Notes under the pieces: generated by a model
Databases searched by the model: none
What the model was told of the DNA's origin: nothing
Seen by the model: only the letters and a program-made list of their open reading frames with translations
Translations under genes and position numbers: made by a program
Origin: Oscillospiraceae bacterium
Lineage (GTDB): Bacteria > Bacillota > Clostridia > Oscillospirales > Acutalibacteraceae
Reading direction: 5' to 3'
Assembly: GCA_015065445.1 (NCBI GenBank)
Contig: SVQF01000002.1
Coordinates: 1-63,118, forward strand
Length of the DNA: 63,118 bases
In this document: positions 47,985 to 56,669 of the stretch, piece after piece
Position numbering within the stretch: the first letter of the stretch is position 1
Layout of the letters: each line of letters starts with the position of its first letter

Positions 47985-50837
47985 CTAATATGCTTTATAC
48001 TGGGTGAAATTCCTTTTTAAAGAATCAAGAGGACACGTTTCAATTTCTGATGACTTTTCAAGTTCTTCCTCTATACGTTCTTTGCCTTCCGGGAGAAGAG
48101 CAATAACATCTTTCGGTGACGCTGCATCAAAAATATCGCTCCAAGCAAGTAAGTGTTTCTTAATATAATTGTACTGATTATATACTGTTGTTCGTGAAGT
48201 CCAAATGTCCTCAAAAGTTAGAGTGGTATCAAATCTTGCATTAAGAGCTTCAAGCACAATTCTCTTGTTTGCCTCGTTTAACACTTCAATATTAGGATAC
48301 GTTTCTCTTAAGAACTGGACTCTCTCTATGGATTCGTTTTCACCACGAGTTCCAAAGTGTTTACAAATATATAGAGAATATGATAACTCAAAACGTGTAA
48401 TATAACCCAAGGCCGCAATTACACGCAGCGCCATGCGATACGGAAATTTTGGTATTCTTGTAATTGCATCAAGTTCGTAATACTTTAACATTTGTTCCCG
48501 GAAGATATCAACATAAAGATCCCTGTACTCGAACATTGCTTTACCAATGTCTGTAACATAAAACTTCATGTCTTTTTCTTGCAAGGCACCAATTTTTACA
48601 CAATGAGACACGCTATTGTGGTCCACTTTTCCATTGTGCTCTAACTGAATTGCTTCTCTTGGTAGTCCTATTGCAAAATCCTTGTACTTTTCAAGTGTTG
48701 GAATAACAAGATTGTAATAATAAGCGTCGATGTTATAATCTCCAACTGTTCTGAACGTTCTTTTTGTACCAGACTTTCTCGATGCTCGAGTAACTATAAA
48801 TTCCTTAGCAATATTGCTTGGGTCCTTGTTAACCTCTGCTATTCTTAAGCTTAAGCTTTCAGAAAAGTCATCGATATCTAACTGTTCAGACAACTCGACA
48901 ATTATTGGTGCATCGGGGTCGATGTGCCCATGCGCCTTTCCTTTTGCTGCTTTCAAGTTCAGTTTATCAATATAATCGGCAAGAATGCGGTCCTGGTCTC
49001 TTAGTGCCTGTATTACAGAGTGAAGGGTACTGAATTCTTTCGGATCAATATCCTCGAATTTCGCAACATTGTCCGAAATAACCATAGGCACAATAATATA
49101 GGAAACCTTGTCTGGTTTATTCTTGTCTTTCCTTAAAGACCTACCAACGGCCTGAATAATATCAACAATTGAATTCTTCGGTTCCGCAAAATATACGGCA
49201 TCAATAATCGGTACATCCACGCCCTCAGTTAAACAACGCGCATTGGAAATTACACCATATGGCGCGCTAATGAATTCATCAAAGATTTCCTTTCTGCTTC
49301 CTGCAGACATAGTACCATTAATATGACCAGAGTAGACATCGGCGATCTCAATGTCATCAGAAATGTCGGCGATTACTTCCGATACCGGCGTCCCGGCGGT
49401 CGGATTAATAAATTGTTTTGCTTGTTCGATGTTTCTATGGTAAGTAATGACTTTATTAATGCCGATGTCGTCCATCGTTTTCGCAAGTAAAACTTGTTTG
49501 AAAAGAGTTTGAGCGTCAACTTGTCTGTCGCCAAGACTTATAATCTGATTGTCTTGAATTATTTTCTTAAGCTCGCTTTCATTCATGCAACACAGAATAA
49601 TTTTGTAATCGCTTATGATGCCCTGTTCTATAGCAGCTCTAAAGGGAAGCGCGGAAAAGGTTGTGCCATATTGTTCTTCATTGTCCATTGAAAAAACTTC
49701 GTAGTTAAACTGTTTTGCTCTTCCAACAATACGCGGATTGACAAATCTTTCTGTCGCAGTCATAAACAGTCGCCTTTTACAAGGAACGAATTCATCGTTC
49801 ATACCATAGATGAACATATCCGAGTCCTTGTTTCCAGCGGTTCTGTGTGCCTCATCAAAGAACGCAATATCAAAATTGAAATCTTTTATATTGGATAACG
49901 CTAATACAATTGCATCAAGGGATTGATAAGTTGAAAAAATGACCTTGTCTTTACTTGAGGAATACTCGATAAATTCACGTATTTTCTGTGGGTCAGTAGT
50001 TACAGGAACATCAATATAAGATATATCGGCTGCAAAATCATCTTCATCATCTGAATTAGCAACGGTTTCATCACTACAAACACAAAGATAGTTAAAAGGG
50101 CTGTTGGCTTGTGGAACCCATGACTCAAGAGTCTGCTTAATTAAAGCTAAATTGGGTGCAACAAACAAGACTACACCACATTTCAATGCTTCTTTAATCC
50201 ACAACGCAGTCAAAGTTTTTCCAGTACCACAGGCAGCCAACAGTTTACCTCTTGACATTGTCTCAAAGCCTTGGACAACCTCTTCAATCATTTTTTCTTG
50301 ATGCTTTAATGGTTTGTATTTTTCTTTTTGAACAGTACTATCACCGGTGTTAGCAAAGTTATACAACCATGAGTAAAAGGCCTCATCAAGCGAAGTGAGG
50401 CTGTCTCTTAAGATTGTAAACTGGTCTTTTTTCTTATACGACTGCTTAGGAAGCGTGTAACAATTGGCGAAAATACAGCGCTCGCTTGCATGTTCTGATT
50501 CTGCCCAAAAAGATGTAAGATCGTCATAGGAAGGCGCTTCCTGAGCGCTTCTAAATTTAACTTGGTAGGCAACAGATGAACCATCTTCTCTAATAAATAA
50601 TCCATCAACACCACTATCTTTTTTCTCGAGTTTATACGCGGTCTTATACTCCTCCGGAATATCTGGTCCCATGAACAACTCACGAATTTGATATATGTCT
50701 TTGAAGTAGGTAAAATAAGCATAAGCAAATTGTTCAAAAGCGTCGCCTTTGTCTTTGGTAATACTTATAGATTCGATGTCTTTCTCAACATCGTCCCAGC
50801 AAGTGTACCGATTTTTAAAAATAGGATTAAAATGCAT
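47985..50837 (-). CDS. Restriction-type nuclease fused to SF2 helicase
   Basis: 950 aa. The N-terminal Mrr/PD-(D/E)xK-like nuclease shows E35 (GDAFEQFAYAYF), D78 (SGVDGLFI) and Q92-x-K94 (YQVKF). An SF2 helicase core follows: Walker A AACGTGKTLTAL near 200, DEAH in FFDEAHRTAG near 317, MTATE, and motif VI QAVGRSLRKD near 560. A C-terminal helical region of about 300 residues (FGTRGENESIERVQFL..) may read DNA. It resembles restriction-associated helicases (Type III/ISP-like). Divergent promoter at 50870. It sits tail-to-tail with the methyltransferase operon, so the two can form a restriction-modification-like pair. Confidence 0.88.
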   Translation of the reverse strand: MHFNPIFKNRYTCWDDVEKDIESISITKDKGDAFEQFAYAYFTYFKDIYQIRELFMGPDIPEEYKTAYKLEKKDSGVDGLFIREDGSSVAYQVKFRSAQEAPSYDDLTSFWAESEHASERCIFANCYTLPKQSYKKKDQFTILRDSLTSLDEAFYSWLYNFANTGDSTVQKEKYKPLKHQEKMIEEVVQGFETMSRGKLLAACGTGKTLTALWIKEALKCGVVLFVAPNLALIKQTLESWVPQANSPFNYLCVCSDETVANSDDEDDFAADISYIDVPVTTDPQKIREFIEYSSSKDKVIFSTYQSLDAIVLALSNIKDFNFDIAFFDEAHRTAGNKDSDMFIYGMNDEFVPCKRRLFMTATERFVNPRIVGRAKQFNYEVFSMDNEEQYGTTFSALPFRAAIEQGIISDYKIILCCMNESELKKIIQDNQIISLGDRQVDAQTLFKQVLLAKTMDDIGINKVITYHRNIEQAKQFINPTAGTPVSEVIADISDDIEIADVYSGHINGTMSAGSRKEIFDEFISAPYGVISNARCLTEGVDVPIIDAVYFAEPKNSIVDIIQAVGRSLRKDKNKPDKVSYIIVPMVISDNVAKFEDIDPKEFSTLHSVIQALRDQDRILADYIDKLNLKAAKGKAHGHIDPDAPIIVELSEQLDIDDFSESLSLRIAEVNKDPSNIAKEFIVTRASRKSGTKRTFRTVGDYNIDAYYYNLVIPTLEKYKDFAIGLPREAIQLEHNGKVDHNSVSHCVKIGALQEKDMKFYVTDIGKAMFEYRDLYVDIFREQMLKYYELDAITRIPKFPYRMALRVIAALGYITRFELSYSLYICKHFGTRGENESIERVQFLRETYPNIEVLNEANKRIVLEALNARFDTTLTFEDIWTSRTTVYNQYNYIKKHLLAWSDIFDAASPKDVIALLPEGKERIEEELEKSSEIETCPLDSLKRNFTQYKAY

Positions 50838-50869
50838 TATGAAATCCTCCTTTTATAAAGTCCTTTTTG

Positions 50870-50898
50870 ATTATATCACAAAGCTATTCTTTTTACAA
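50870..50898 (-). promoter_or_regulatory. Promoter of the nuclease-helicase gene
   Basis: On the minus strand TTGTAA, 17-bp spacer, TATAAT (50875-50870), 33 nt before the ATG. Confidence 0.75.
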
Positions 50899-50965
50899 AA
50901 CACTTTTGTTATTTTTACCCTATCACGAAAACACAACAATGTAAATAGAACATTCGTTTCGTGTA

Positions 50966-51151
50966 CTAATTGTTGGACTTTTTCTGCTGTTCTATTGCGC
51001 TGGACACTTTTGAAGCGGCCAGAGCAATAAAAAGTTCCGGTTCCATATCATACCCGGCAGCCTTGATAGCAGCGCGGATTTCAGAGTCCACCTCTTTGGG
51101 TGTGGTATTGTACTCTGCAGCTACCATTTTAAGAAGCTTTTTGTAACTCAT
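50966..51151 (-). CDS. 61-aa small helical protein
   Basis: 61 aa from the ATG at 51151 (GGAGGTGAGAAG upstream). MSYKKLLKMVAAEYNTTPKE then VDSEIRAAIKAAGYDMEPEL; helical and charged, found as a small hypothetical gene in Clostridia mobile DNA as I recall. It may bind DNA, as the first half resembles an HTH, but this is uncertain. Confidence 0.7.
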   Translation of the reverse strand: MSYKKLLKMVAAEYNTTPKEVDSEIRAAIKAAGYDMEPELFIALAASKVSSAIEQQKKSNN

Positions 51152-51251
51152 CTTCTCACCTCCCGCCTTCAATATACCCTATTGAAAGCGCAAGATTTGT
51201 CGTTTTGTGGAAATAATTACACAATAGTTGACAAACATCTACTATCCATTA

Positions 51252-51294
51252 TTACAGAAAACCACTATTAGCGATATAATATCAATGATAGTGG
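51252..51294 (+). promoter_or_regulatory. Promoter and operator of the XRE gene
   Basis: TTACAG, 17-bp spacer, TATAAT (51275-51280). CCACTAT (51262) and ATAGTGG (51288) form an inverted repeat around the -10, a likely operator. Confidence 0.65.
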
Positions 51295-51304
51295 AGGTGA
51301 GAAA

Positions 51305-51628
51305 ATGGATGACGTTCAGAAATTTGTAAAAGAAATGGGCCGCAGAATCTATATGCAGCGCAAGAAACTCGGGCTCACCCAAGAGCAGGTTGCTGAATTA
51401 GCCGATATCTCGCCGCAGTTACTCTCCACCGCAGAAAACGGTATCAGAAACATCAGTTCCGATAAACTATATCGCATAAGCAAAGCGCTTAATGTCAGCG
51501 CTGACTACCTTTTAAGTGGGAAAACCACAGCAGTAGACGATTCAAACTTTCTGAAAACACTTGAAAAGGCAACACCGGAACAACGAGATGCGATCGAAAC
51601 AATATGCGAGATAATATTGAAATTATAG
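51305..51628 (+). CDS. XRE-family transcriptional regulator
   Basis: 107 aa. HTH_3 at about 10-68 (GRRIYMQRKKLGLTQEQVAELADISPQLLSTAENGIRNISSDKLYRISKALNVSADYLLSG). The C-terminal 35 residues (LEKATPEQRDAIETICEIIL) are a common dimerisation tail. GGAGGTGAG upstream of the ATG. Likely represses its own promoter and perhaps the divergent 51151 gene. Confidence 0.92.
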   Translation: MDDVQKFVKEMGRRIYMQRKKLGLTQEQVAELADISPQLLSTAENGIRNISSDKLYRISKALNVSADYLLSGKTTAVDDSNFLKTLEKATPEQRDAIETICEIILKL

Positions 51629-51629
51629 T

Positions 51630-51660
51630 AAGACGGACTGTGCGGTTCGTCTTTTTTTTA
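51630..51660 (+). terminator. Terminator after the XRE gene
   Basis: Stem AAGACG/CGTCTT with a run of eight T. Confidence 0.85.
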
Positions 51661-51780
51661 CGCAAAAAAGTGAGCGACCCGCTCGCTAAAAAACAAGTCA
51701 CTCACCATCTTCTAAGGCGAAGCCGATTACTCGGCCTTGCCCCTTTAGTATATCACTACTGTGCCATAAAAACAACTGAA

Positions 51781-52227
51781 TTATTCCTCAATACGGGGTG
51801 TTTCCCCGATAAACTCTAAAACCGCATCAAGGCAGTCAGGTGAAGTTTCGTCAAGGATTCTCCAGATACAGACGCGATAGACAATATTATCCTTCGCAGA
51901 AAGATTGATACCGCTTATCTCGAAAAGATTCTCGACATCCCAGGGAAAGAGTTGCATAGCTGCAGCAATCTGCAAGATCACTCTCGGAGTCGGGGATTTA
52001 GAGTTCCCACTACGGAGTCGTGAAATAGTTCGGACCGAGAGTTTTGCCTTGATGCTCAAATCCTCATTGCTTAATCCGCAGCTGTTCATAAGGTCATCGA
52101 GTCTTTCGCCAAATGAAAACGAGCGCGTGGGGAGTCCGAGTGTTGGAATTATCTCCGGTGGGCAGAATGAGAGGTCTTTATTAAATCTGTTGTACGGTGC
52201 ATAGTAGGTTTTCTTTTTTCTTGCCAT
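51781..52227 (-). CDS. XRE-like regulator with basic N-terminus
   Basis: 148 aa. The basic N-terminal tail (MARKKKTYYAPYNRFNKD) is followed by an HTH at about 38-95 (FGERLDDLMNSCGLSNEDLSIKAKLSVRTISRLRSG). A C-terminal 45 residues of unknown role ends in CLDAVLEFIGETP. AAAGGA precedes the ATG. The leader contains long stems (52266-52360), so expression may be controlled at the RNA level. Confidence 0.85.
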   Translation of the reverse strand: MARKKKTYYAPYNRFNKDLSFCPPEIIPTLGLPTRSFSFGERLDDLMNSCGLSNEDLSIKAKLSVRTISRLRSGNSKSPTPRVILQIAAAMQLFPWDVENLFEISGINLSAKDNIVYRVCIWRILDETSPDCLDAVLEFIGETPRIEE

Positions 52228-52265
52228 AGTAAATCCTTTCCTGCAAGGTCGCAGGAGTCATCAAC

Positions 52266-52360
52266 CTACACGACAAGTAGCAAAATGGGCGCACGAAAGA
52301 AATCCATCACGATTCCAGCTAAAAACTGCCTATTAACAGTCTTTTTGCTATGTCGTGTAG
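52266..52360 (-). other. Long inverted repeat in the regulator leader
   Basis: CTACACGACA-AG-TAGCAAAA (52266-52285) is complementary to TTTTGCTA-TGTCGTGTAG (52343-52360), an 18-bp stem. A smaller hairpin (ACTG/CAGT) lies inside. On the minus-strand transcript it lies about 40 nt before the regulator's start codon, suggesting attenuation or a processed small RNA. Confidence 0.6.
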
Positions 52361-52423
52361 ATTGCCAGTCGCGCGCCTCGCAATAAACGAGTTTTAACTT
52401 TATAATTTGATTAATCATTGAGG

Positions 52424-52481
52424 TAAAAAGAAAAACCGAGCCCGAAACAAGACGGTTAAACCATCTCGTTATCGGACCCGG
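52424..52481 (-). terminator. Terminator after the 52556 gene
   Basis: On the minus strand an imperfect 16-bp stem (CCGGGTCCGATAACGAG with CTTGTTTCGGGCTCGG) containing a small palindrome, then TTTTTCTTTTT. It would end the transcript that starts near 53500. Confidence 0.75.
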
Positions 52482-52555
52482 CACTATGGTAACTACTTAG
52501 GGATTAAGTGTTCCTTATGGCTCAGTGACCATTATATTAATATTTAACATAACTA

Positions 52556-52780
52556 TTATGAGGCAAAGTCATAAGGGCCTTTCGGCAGATTAATAACTAC
52601 ACCAACTTGTCCTTTGCATACAGGACAAATTACCGAAAAGGTAGCCTTATCAAGATCTTCGGTAGTACAAGTAGTACAGAAAGCCGAAATAACACTTGAT
52701 ACAAACAACGCTGTTCCCCCATGATAAGGGCATGGCATTGCATCATAATATTCATGAATAGTTGTCATATTTTTTCTCAT
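52556..52780 (-). CDS. Small cysteine-rich protein
   Basis: 74 aa from the ATG at 52780, which has TGGAGGTAAAAC before it. CPYHGG, CTTC and CPVCKG suggest one zinc site. Short N-terminal helix (MTTIHEYYDAM) and a Gly/Val-rich end. No family recognised. It lies at the end of the long structured transcript. Confidence 0.6.
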   Translation of the reverse strand: MRKNMTTIHEYYDAMPCPYHGGTALFVSSVISAFCTTCTTEDLDKATFSVICPVCKGQVGVVINLPKGPYDFAS

Positions 52781-53139
52781 AGTTCGTTTTACCTCCAAAA
52801 TTCAGGGACATTTGAATGGTTACCGGACTTATCACCAGGATAAGCCTCCCAGTTAGGTAACATTTGGAGTGTATTCATAATACTTGCGGAATTTCCGAGC
52901 CGATCTTTCCCCGGAGGGTTCCCGCCAAGTATGATGATGAATTTATGAGGTTGTTAGCGAAAGCAACTCACCGAATACGAAGTGAGTCCTCTTTTGCAAA
53001 CGCAGAGCAAAGGATTCCTAGGGTTTAAGAGATTAACGCTTTAAGGCTCCAATTTAACGCGTATAACTCGGTTGTTTAGACATTGGAATTTACCTCCCCG
53101 ATAGATTGGACATGTGTTCTCTTCTGTTCGCGGCGCTCG

Positions 53140-53265
53140 TTATTCATCAGAACTTGGCCAGCGCACAATGTCTTTCTGCCATGAAAAAATGGCACCATCC
53201 TCTCCTTTAGAGATGACGATACCAAGAGTGCAAAAAGCGCGAAATGTCCCCTTCGGTTTCCGCAT
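53140..53265 (-). CDS. Possible 41-aa protein inside the structured region
   Basis: Begins MRKPKGTFRAFCTLGIVISK and ends DIVRWPSSDE. Its composition looks protein-like (GTF, SWQKDIVRWP), unlike a competing 68-codon frame over the same bases. No clear Shine-Dalgarno is seen, so translation is uncertain. Confidence 0.4.
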   Translation of the reverse strand: MRKPKGTFRAFCTLGIVISKGEDGAIFSWQKDIVRWPSSDE

Positions 53266-53378
53266 CTGCTTGGCATAATCATCTATTTAAAGTTCAGAAT
53301 TATGAGTGCTGCAGACGCAGCCGAGTAGGGATTTCCTACTACTTATCGATATTTACTTGTGAGACAGAAAGGGGCAGA

Positions 53379-53447
53379 TTACTCCGCAATCGTGACACAA
53401 GTAAAACGATTACTTAAAAGTAACTTATTGTAAATCATTGCTTGCAT
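53379..53447 (-). CDS. Possible 22-aa leader peptide
   Basis: ATG with AAGGAG 4 nt upstream, coding MQAMIYNKLLLSNRFTCVTI then AE and stop. It is the first ORF after the 53507-53534 promoter and overlaps the first hairpin, a typical leader-peptide position. Confidence 0.4.
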   Translation of the reverse strand: MQAMIYNKLLLSNRFTCVTIAE

Positions 53448-53506
53448 CACGCTCCTTCCCTAAAATTTTATTGCAATTAGCAACTTTTCATATGTCTGTA
53501 CTTAGA

Positions 53507-53534
53507 ATTATAGCACAGAAATTTCCATCTTCAA
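53507..53534 (-). promoter_or_regulatory. Promoter of the structured transcript
   Basis: On the minus strand TTGAAG (53534-53529), 16-bp spacer, TATAAT (53512-53507). Predicted start near 53500. Confidence 0.75.
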
Positions 53535-53564
53535 AGTACTTTTTGCAACTTCGTAAATAATGCA

Positions 53565-53602
53565 CAAAAACGACTGTCGCCATTTATGCAAAATGACAAC
53601 AG
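53565..53602 (-). terminator. Terminator after the serine recombinases
   Basis: On the minus strand CTGTTGTCATTT/AAATGGCGACAG then CGTTTTTG. Between it and the recombinase stop at 53774 I see no gene or clear att core. Confidence 0.65.
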
Positions 53603-53773
53603 CCGCTGCTACCCCAGTTTGATTTTGTTTTAATGCTCTTATATAATAGCAGACTTCCCATAAAATTGCAAGCATTTTTTTAAATTCTTATTCATAATAT
53701 ACAAATACTGGCACCTCCTACCAGAGCAGTATCATCACTGCGGCCCGACGGTTTCTCAGCGATACATTCTCCC

Positions 53774-55345
53774 TTAAACCCTTATATTTACTACACTTCC
53801 ATCCTGAAATACAAAATCAATATCGTTTTTGCCAACCACCGCTCTTTGCAACAAATGGCAAAGCATTTTTTGGTCAAATTCACCAATGCCATTTTCGCTG
53901 TTTTGTGCGTTTTTAAGGGCGTTATAGTAGCATACCAAGCGAGCTCGCGTCTCTCTCTTCTGTGCAAGTTCAAGGCCAGCGTTTTCAAGTGCTGTGCCAA
54001 CCGAATCATACTCGGCTGCCATGGCGCTGTATCGCTCGTCGTAGTGTTCAACTTTACCGGTGCGGGCATTTTTCTGAACCAGGTTCTCTATCTCCTTGGT
54101 AACCACGCCCAACTTGTCCTGCAGAGATAACAGATTCGCTTCGTCAGCAGAGAGGTCGTCGTAGAGGGCTATAGCCATCTCTACGGTTTCCAGAGCTGCT
54201 CGGCTCGACACCTTCTGGTTAAGCGCCTCCAAGAACATCTCTTTGAATCGTTCTTCGGTAAACCTTGCCGAGTTGCATTTGTGTTCCCCTTTATAGCAGT
54301 CGTTGCAGCGGTAAATCTCGGTGCGGTACTTGTCGTTGCTGTGATGTACCTTCCTACCGAAGTATCCGCCACAGTCCCCGCACACCAGAAAGCGTGTTAA
54401 GTAGTCGCTGCTTTTCCTGGATCTACTCCCGGAGTTGCGGGCAGCCATCTCGGCCTGGACAATATCGAAAATCTCTCTTGATACGATACCGTCGTGGCTG
54501 TTTTCAATGTAGTACTGCTGGCGCTGTCCTTCGTTAACCACCTTCTTGTGGTCCAGGTAGTTCGGTATGAAACTCTTCTGAAGCAGCGCCCGGCCGCAGT
54601 ATTTCTCATTCTGGAGGATGGACGCAACGGTACTGGGGTGCCACCGTTCTTTCTTTGACGGGCTTGGCACCCCTTTCTCGGTAAGTTCCCGGGCTATAAG
54701 CGAAGGGGTTGAGCCCTTTAAGAACTCGTCGTAGATAAAACGGACAACCTTGGCCTCCTCTTCGACGATACGCGGCTTGCCGTCGGGGCCTTTCTCGTAG
54801 CCCAGGAAATGCTTATATGGCATTGAAAATCGCCCTTCCATAAATGCGTACTTGATACCGGCCTTAACGTTCTGTGAAATCGAGTGTGATTCTTCCTGGG
54901 CCAGTGAGGAGTAAATTGTAATGAGGAAGTCCCCGGAGCCATCCAGCGCTCTTACGTTTTCCTTTTCCCAGAGGCAGTCAACATTGGTTCGTCTGAACAC
55001 GTCAAGCGCGGTCAGCATGTCTCTTGTGTTACGGCCAAACCGGGAGATGGACTTACAAAGGACGAAGTCAATCTTACCGCTCTCGACGTCCTCCATCAGC
55101 TGTTTGAAGCCCTTTCTGTTTTTTGTGCTCGTACCCGTAATTCCGTCGTCAGCGTAAACACCTACGAACTTCCACCCGGGGTGGCTCTCGATGTGGTTTG
55201 TGTAGTAACGAACCTGGGCTTCAAAGCTGTTTTCCTGCTCATCCTTCTCCGACGAGACCCTGGCATAGGCGGCAACCCGGAGTTCCCGTTTGATTGCGCT
55301 TATACCCGTCTGTATCGTCGGAGGAATAATTGTAACTGTACCCAT
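53774..55345 (-). CDS. Large serine recombinase, second of a tandem pair
   Basis: 523 aa. The resolvase domain (about 18-165) has the catalytic Ser in AAYARVSSEKDEQ and the helix RFGRNTRDML. A recombinase domain (about 180-280, FLGYEKGPDGKPRIVEEEAKVVRFIYDEFL) and a zinc ribbon (CGDCGGYFGRK..YRCNDC) follow, then a coiled-coil (about 380-470) as in phage integrases that control direction. Its start lies 1 nt after the stop of the other recombinase. Confidence 0.95.
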   Translation of the reverse strand: MGTVTIIPPTIQTGISAIKRELRVAAYARVSSEKDEQENSFEAQVRYYTNHIESHPGWKFVGVYADDGITGTSTKNRKGFKQLMEDVESGKIDFVLCKSISRFGRNTRDMLTALDVFRRTNVDCLWEKENVRALDGSGDFLITIYSSLAQEESHSISQNVKAGIKYAFMEGRFSMPYKHFLGYEKGPDGKPRIVEEEAKVVRFIYDEFLKGSTPSLIARELTEKGVPSPSKKERWHPSTVASILQNEKYCGRALLQKSFIPNYLDHKKVVNEGQRQQYYIENSHDGIVSREIFDIVQAEMAARNSGSRSRKSSDYLTRFLVCGDCGGYFGRKVHHSNDKYRTEIYRCNDCYKGEHKCNSARFTEERFKEMFLEALNQKVSSRAALETVEMAIALYDDLSADEANLLSLQDKLGVVTKEIENLVQKNARTGKVEHYDERYSAMAAEYDSVGTALENAGLELAQKRETRARLVCYYNALKNAQNSENGIGEFDQKMLCHLLQRAVVGKNDIDFVFQDGSVVNIRV

Positions 55346-55346
55346 A

Positions 55347-56645
55347 TTATTTAACTGCCCCTTTCAGTTTTTTCTCTCTTGCCATGGCCCTCATCTCGGG
55401 CGTCCAACTCTGTGAGCGGCTTCTATCTTCCCAATGGCACTCGACTTCTTGACCATTCATCAGGTGAAACACCAGACGATTGTCGTTATGTGCTTCTATA
55501 TAGGAAACCTTTGAAGTAAAAGCCTTCTCGTCAAATGACCCAAGCCCGAGGACCTTGGCACTTGTTTCCATAAGCACCGACTCCGGTATGGCCTTTGAAG
55601 CGCAGTACTTCTTGCCTTTCTGGCTATAGGTTATGCACTGCCACTTATCCCCATACCGGGTTGCTCTCCGGCGATAGTTCTTACCGCACACAGCGCAGCG
55701 TATCTTCCCGGTGAAGGGATAAGTAGGTTGGGTGCGCTCGCCGATCCCCATATCGCTTCTCCGCTGGTCAATCTGCTTTTGAACTCTCTCGAACAGTTCC
55801 CGGTTCACGATAGGAGGCATACATTCGGTAGCATAGTACTTTGCAAGTTCGCCCTTGTTGAGAACGAGCTTTTTCTCGAGGTGGTTATTCACGTAGGACT
55901 TCTGGAGAAGTGCATCCCCCATATAGCGCTCGTTACGAAGCATATCGACCACGTGCTTTGCATTCCACTCGCCACCGCGCAAGGTGGGCACCTTTTTCGC
56001 AGTAAGATACTTTGCGATGGCGTTTGCCGATTCGCCGGTGGCATACATCTCAAACATCTCGCGGACCACCTTCGCCTGCGCTTCGTTAATCGTGACTTTT
56101 CCACGTTCAACATCGTAGCCAAACATAAAGCGGAAGCTGACATCGTGGCCTCTCTCATATTCGTGCTTGATACGCCACTTGACGTTCTCGCTAACTGACT
56201 CGCTCTCGGCCTGGGCGTAGGCTGCCATAAGCGTCAGCACGAATTCGCCATCGGCCTTGAGTGTGTTGATGTTCTGTTCCTCGAAATAAACGGCTATGCC
56301 CAGGTTCTTAAGTTCCCGGGTGTACTTAAGCGTGGTTCTGGTGTTGCGGGCAAATCTTGATACTGCTTTGGTAATAACCATGTCAATCTTACCAGCGCGG
56401 CAGTCGGCAATCATCCGTTGGAACTCCGGACGGGTGTCCTTGGTCCCGGTGAAGGGCTTCTCGTTATAAACCTCGACAAACTGCCAGTCTGGATTACTGT
56501 TAATCAAGTTGACATAGTGCGTAACCTGGGCGTTGAGGCTGTGAAGCATACCCTCATCCTCCATAGAAACGCGGCAGTAAGCAGCAACGCGCAGTCGGTG
56601 CTTTTCTACCGGCTTTTTCGGTAAAATGATAACTTCTTTGTCCAC
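55347..56645 (-). CDS. Large serine recombinase, first of a tandem pair
   Basis: 432 aa from the GTG at 56645. An upstream GTG (56669) lies before the predicted transcription start, and AAGGGGTGA fits the later start. Resolvase domain with AAYCRVSMEDEGML and RFARNTRTTL, recombinase domain (FGYDVERGKVTINEAQAKVVREMF), and zinc ribbon CAVCGKNYRRR. The C-terminus is short and lacks the long coiled coil of its partner. Both should act on the same prophage or element ends; whether they form heteromers is unknown. Confidence 0.94.
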   Translation of the reverse strand: MDKEVIILPKKPVEKHRLRVAAYCRVSMEDEGMLHSLNAQVTHYVNLINSNPDWQFVEVYNEKPFTGTKDTRPEFQRMIADCRAGKIDMVITKAVSRFARNTRTTLKYTRELKNLGIAVYFEEQNINTLKADGEFVLTLMAAYAQAESESVSENVKWRIKHEYERGHDVSFRFMFGYDVERGKVTINEAQAKVVREMFEMYATGESANAIAKYLTAKKVPTLRGGEWNAKHVVDMLRNERYMGDALLQKSYVNNHLEKKLVLNKGELAKYYATECMPPIVNRELFERVQKQIDQRRSDMGIGERTQPTYPFTGKIRCAVCGKNYRRRATRYGDKWQCITYSQKGKKYCASKAIPESVLMETSAKVLGLGSFDEKAFTSKVSYIEAHNDNRLVFHLMNGQEVECHWEDRSRSQSWTPEMRAMAREKKLKGAVK

Positions 56646-56669
56646 AAAATCACCCCTTTTTGTAGTCAC

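Larger units (their letters stand above)
52800..53500 (-). ncRNA. Candidate large structured RNA or multi-hairpin leader
   Basis: About 700 nt on the minus strand downstream of a consensus promoter. Successive hairpins include ACTTGTG/CACAAGT, GCTGC/GCAGC, CATCTCT/AGAGGATG, TGCCAT/ATGGCA, CTCAC/GTGAG, TCCAAT/ATTGGA, a long composite stem ATTCAT-ATACTTG-GCGGGAA/TTCCGC-AAGTAT-ATGAAT (52881-52945), and GTTACC-CTTATC/GATAAG-GGTAAC (52818-52862). Only mini-ORFs are present. Size, hairpin density and mobile context recall the large ornate RNAs GOLLD and ROOL, but no signature was confirmed. It could instead be a leader with several short peptides. Confidence 0.5.

Noticed and set aside
53076-53282. 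68-codon minus-strand ORF in the structured region
   Set aside because: Arg/Ser-rich with low-likelihood composition, no RBS, and a better-looking 41-codon frame covers the same bases.
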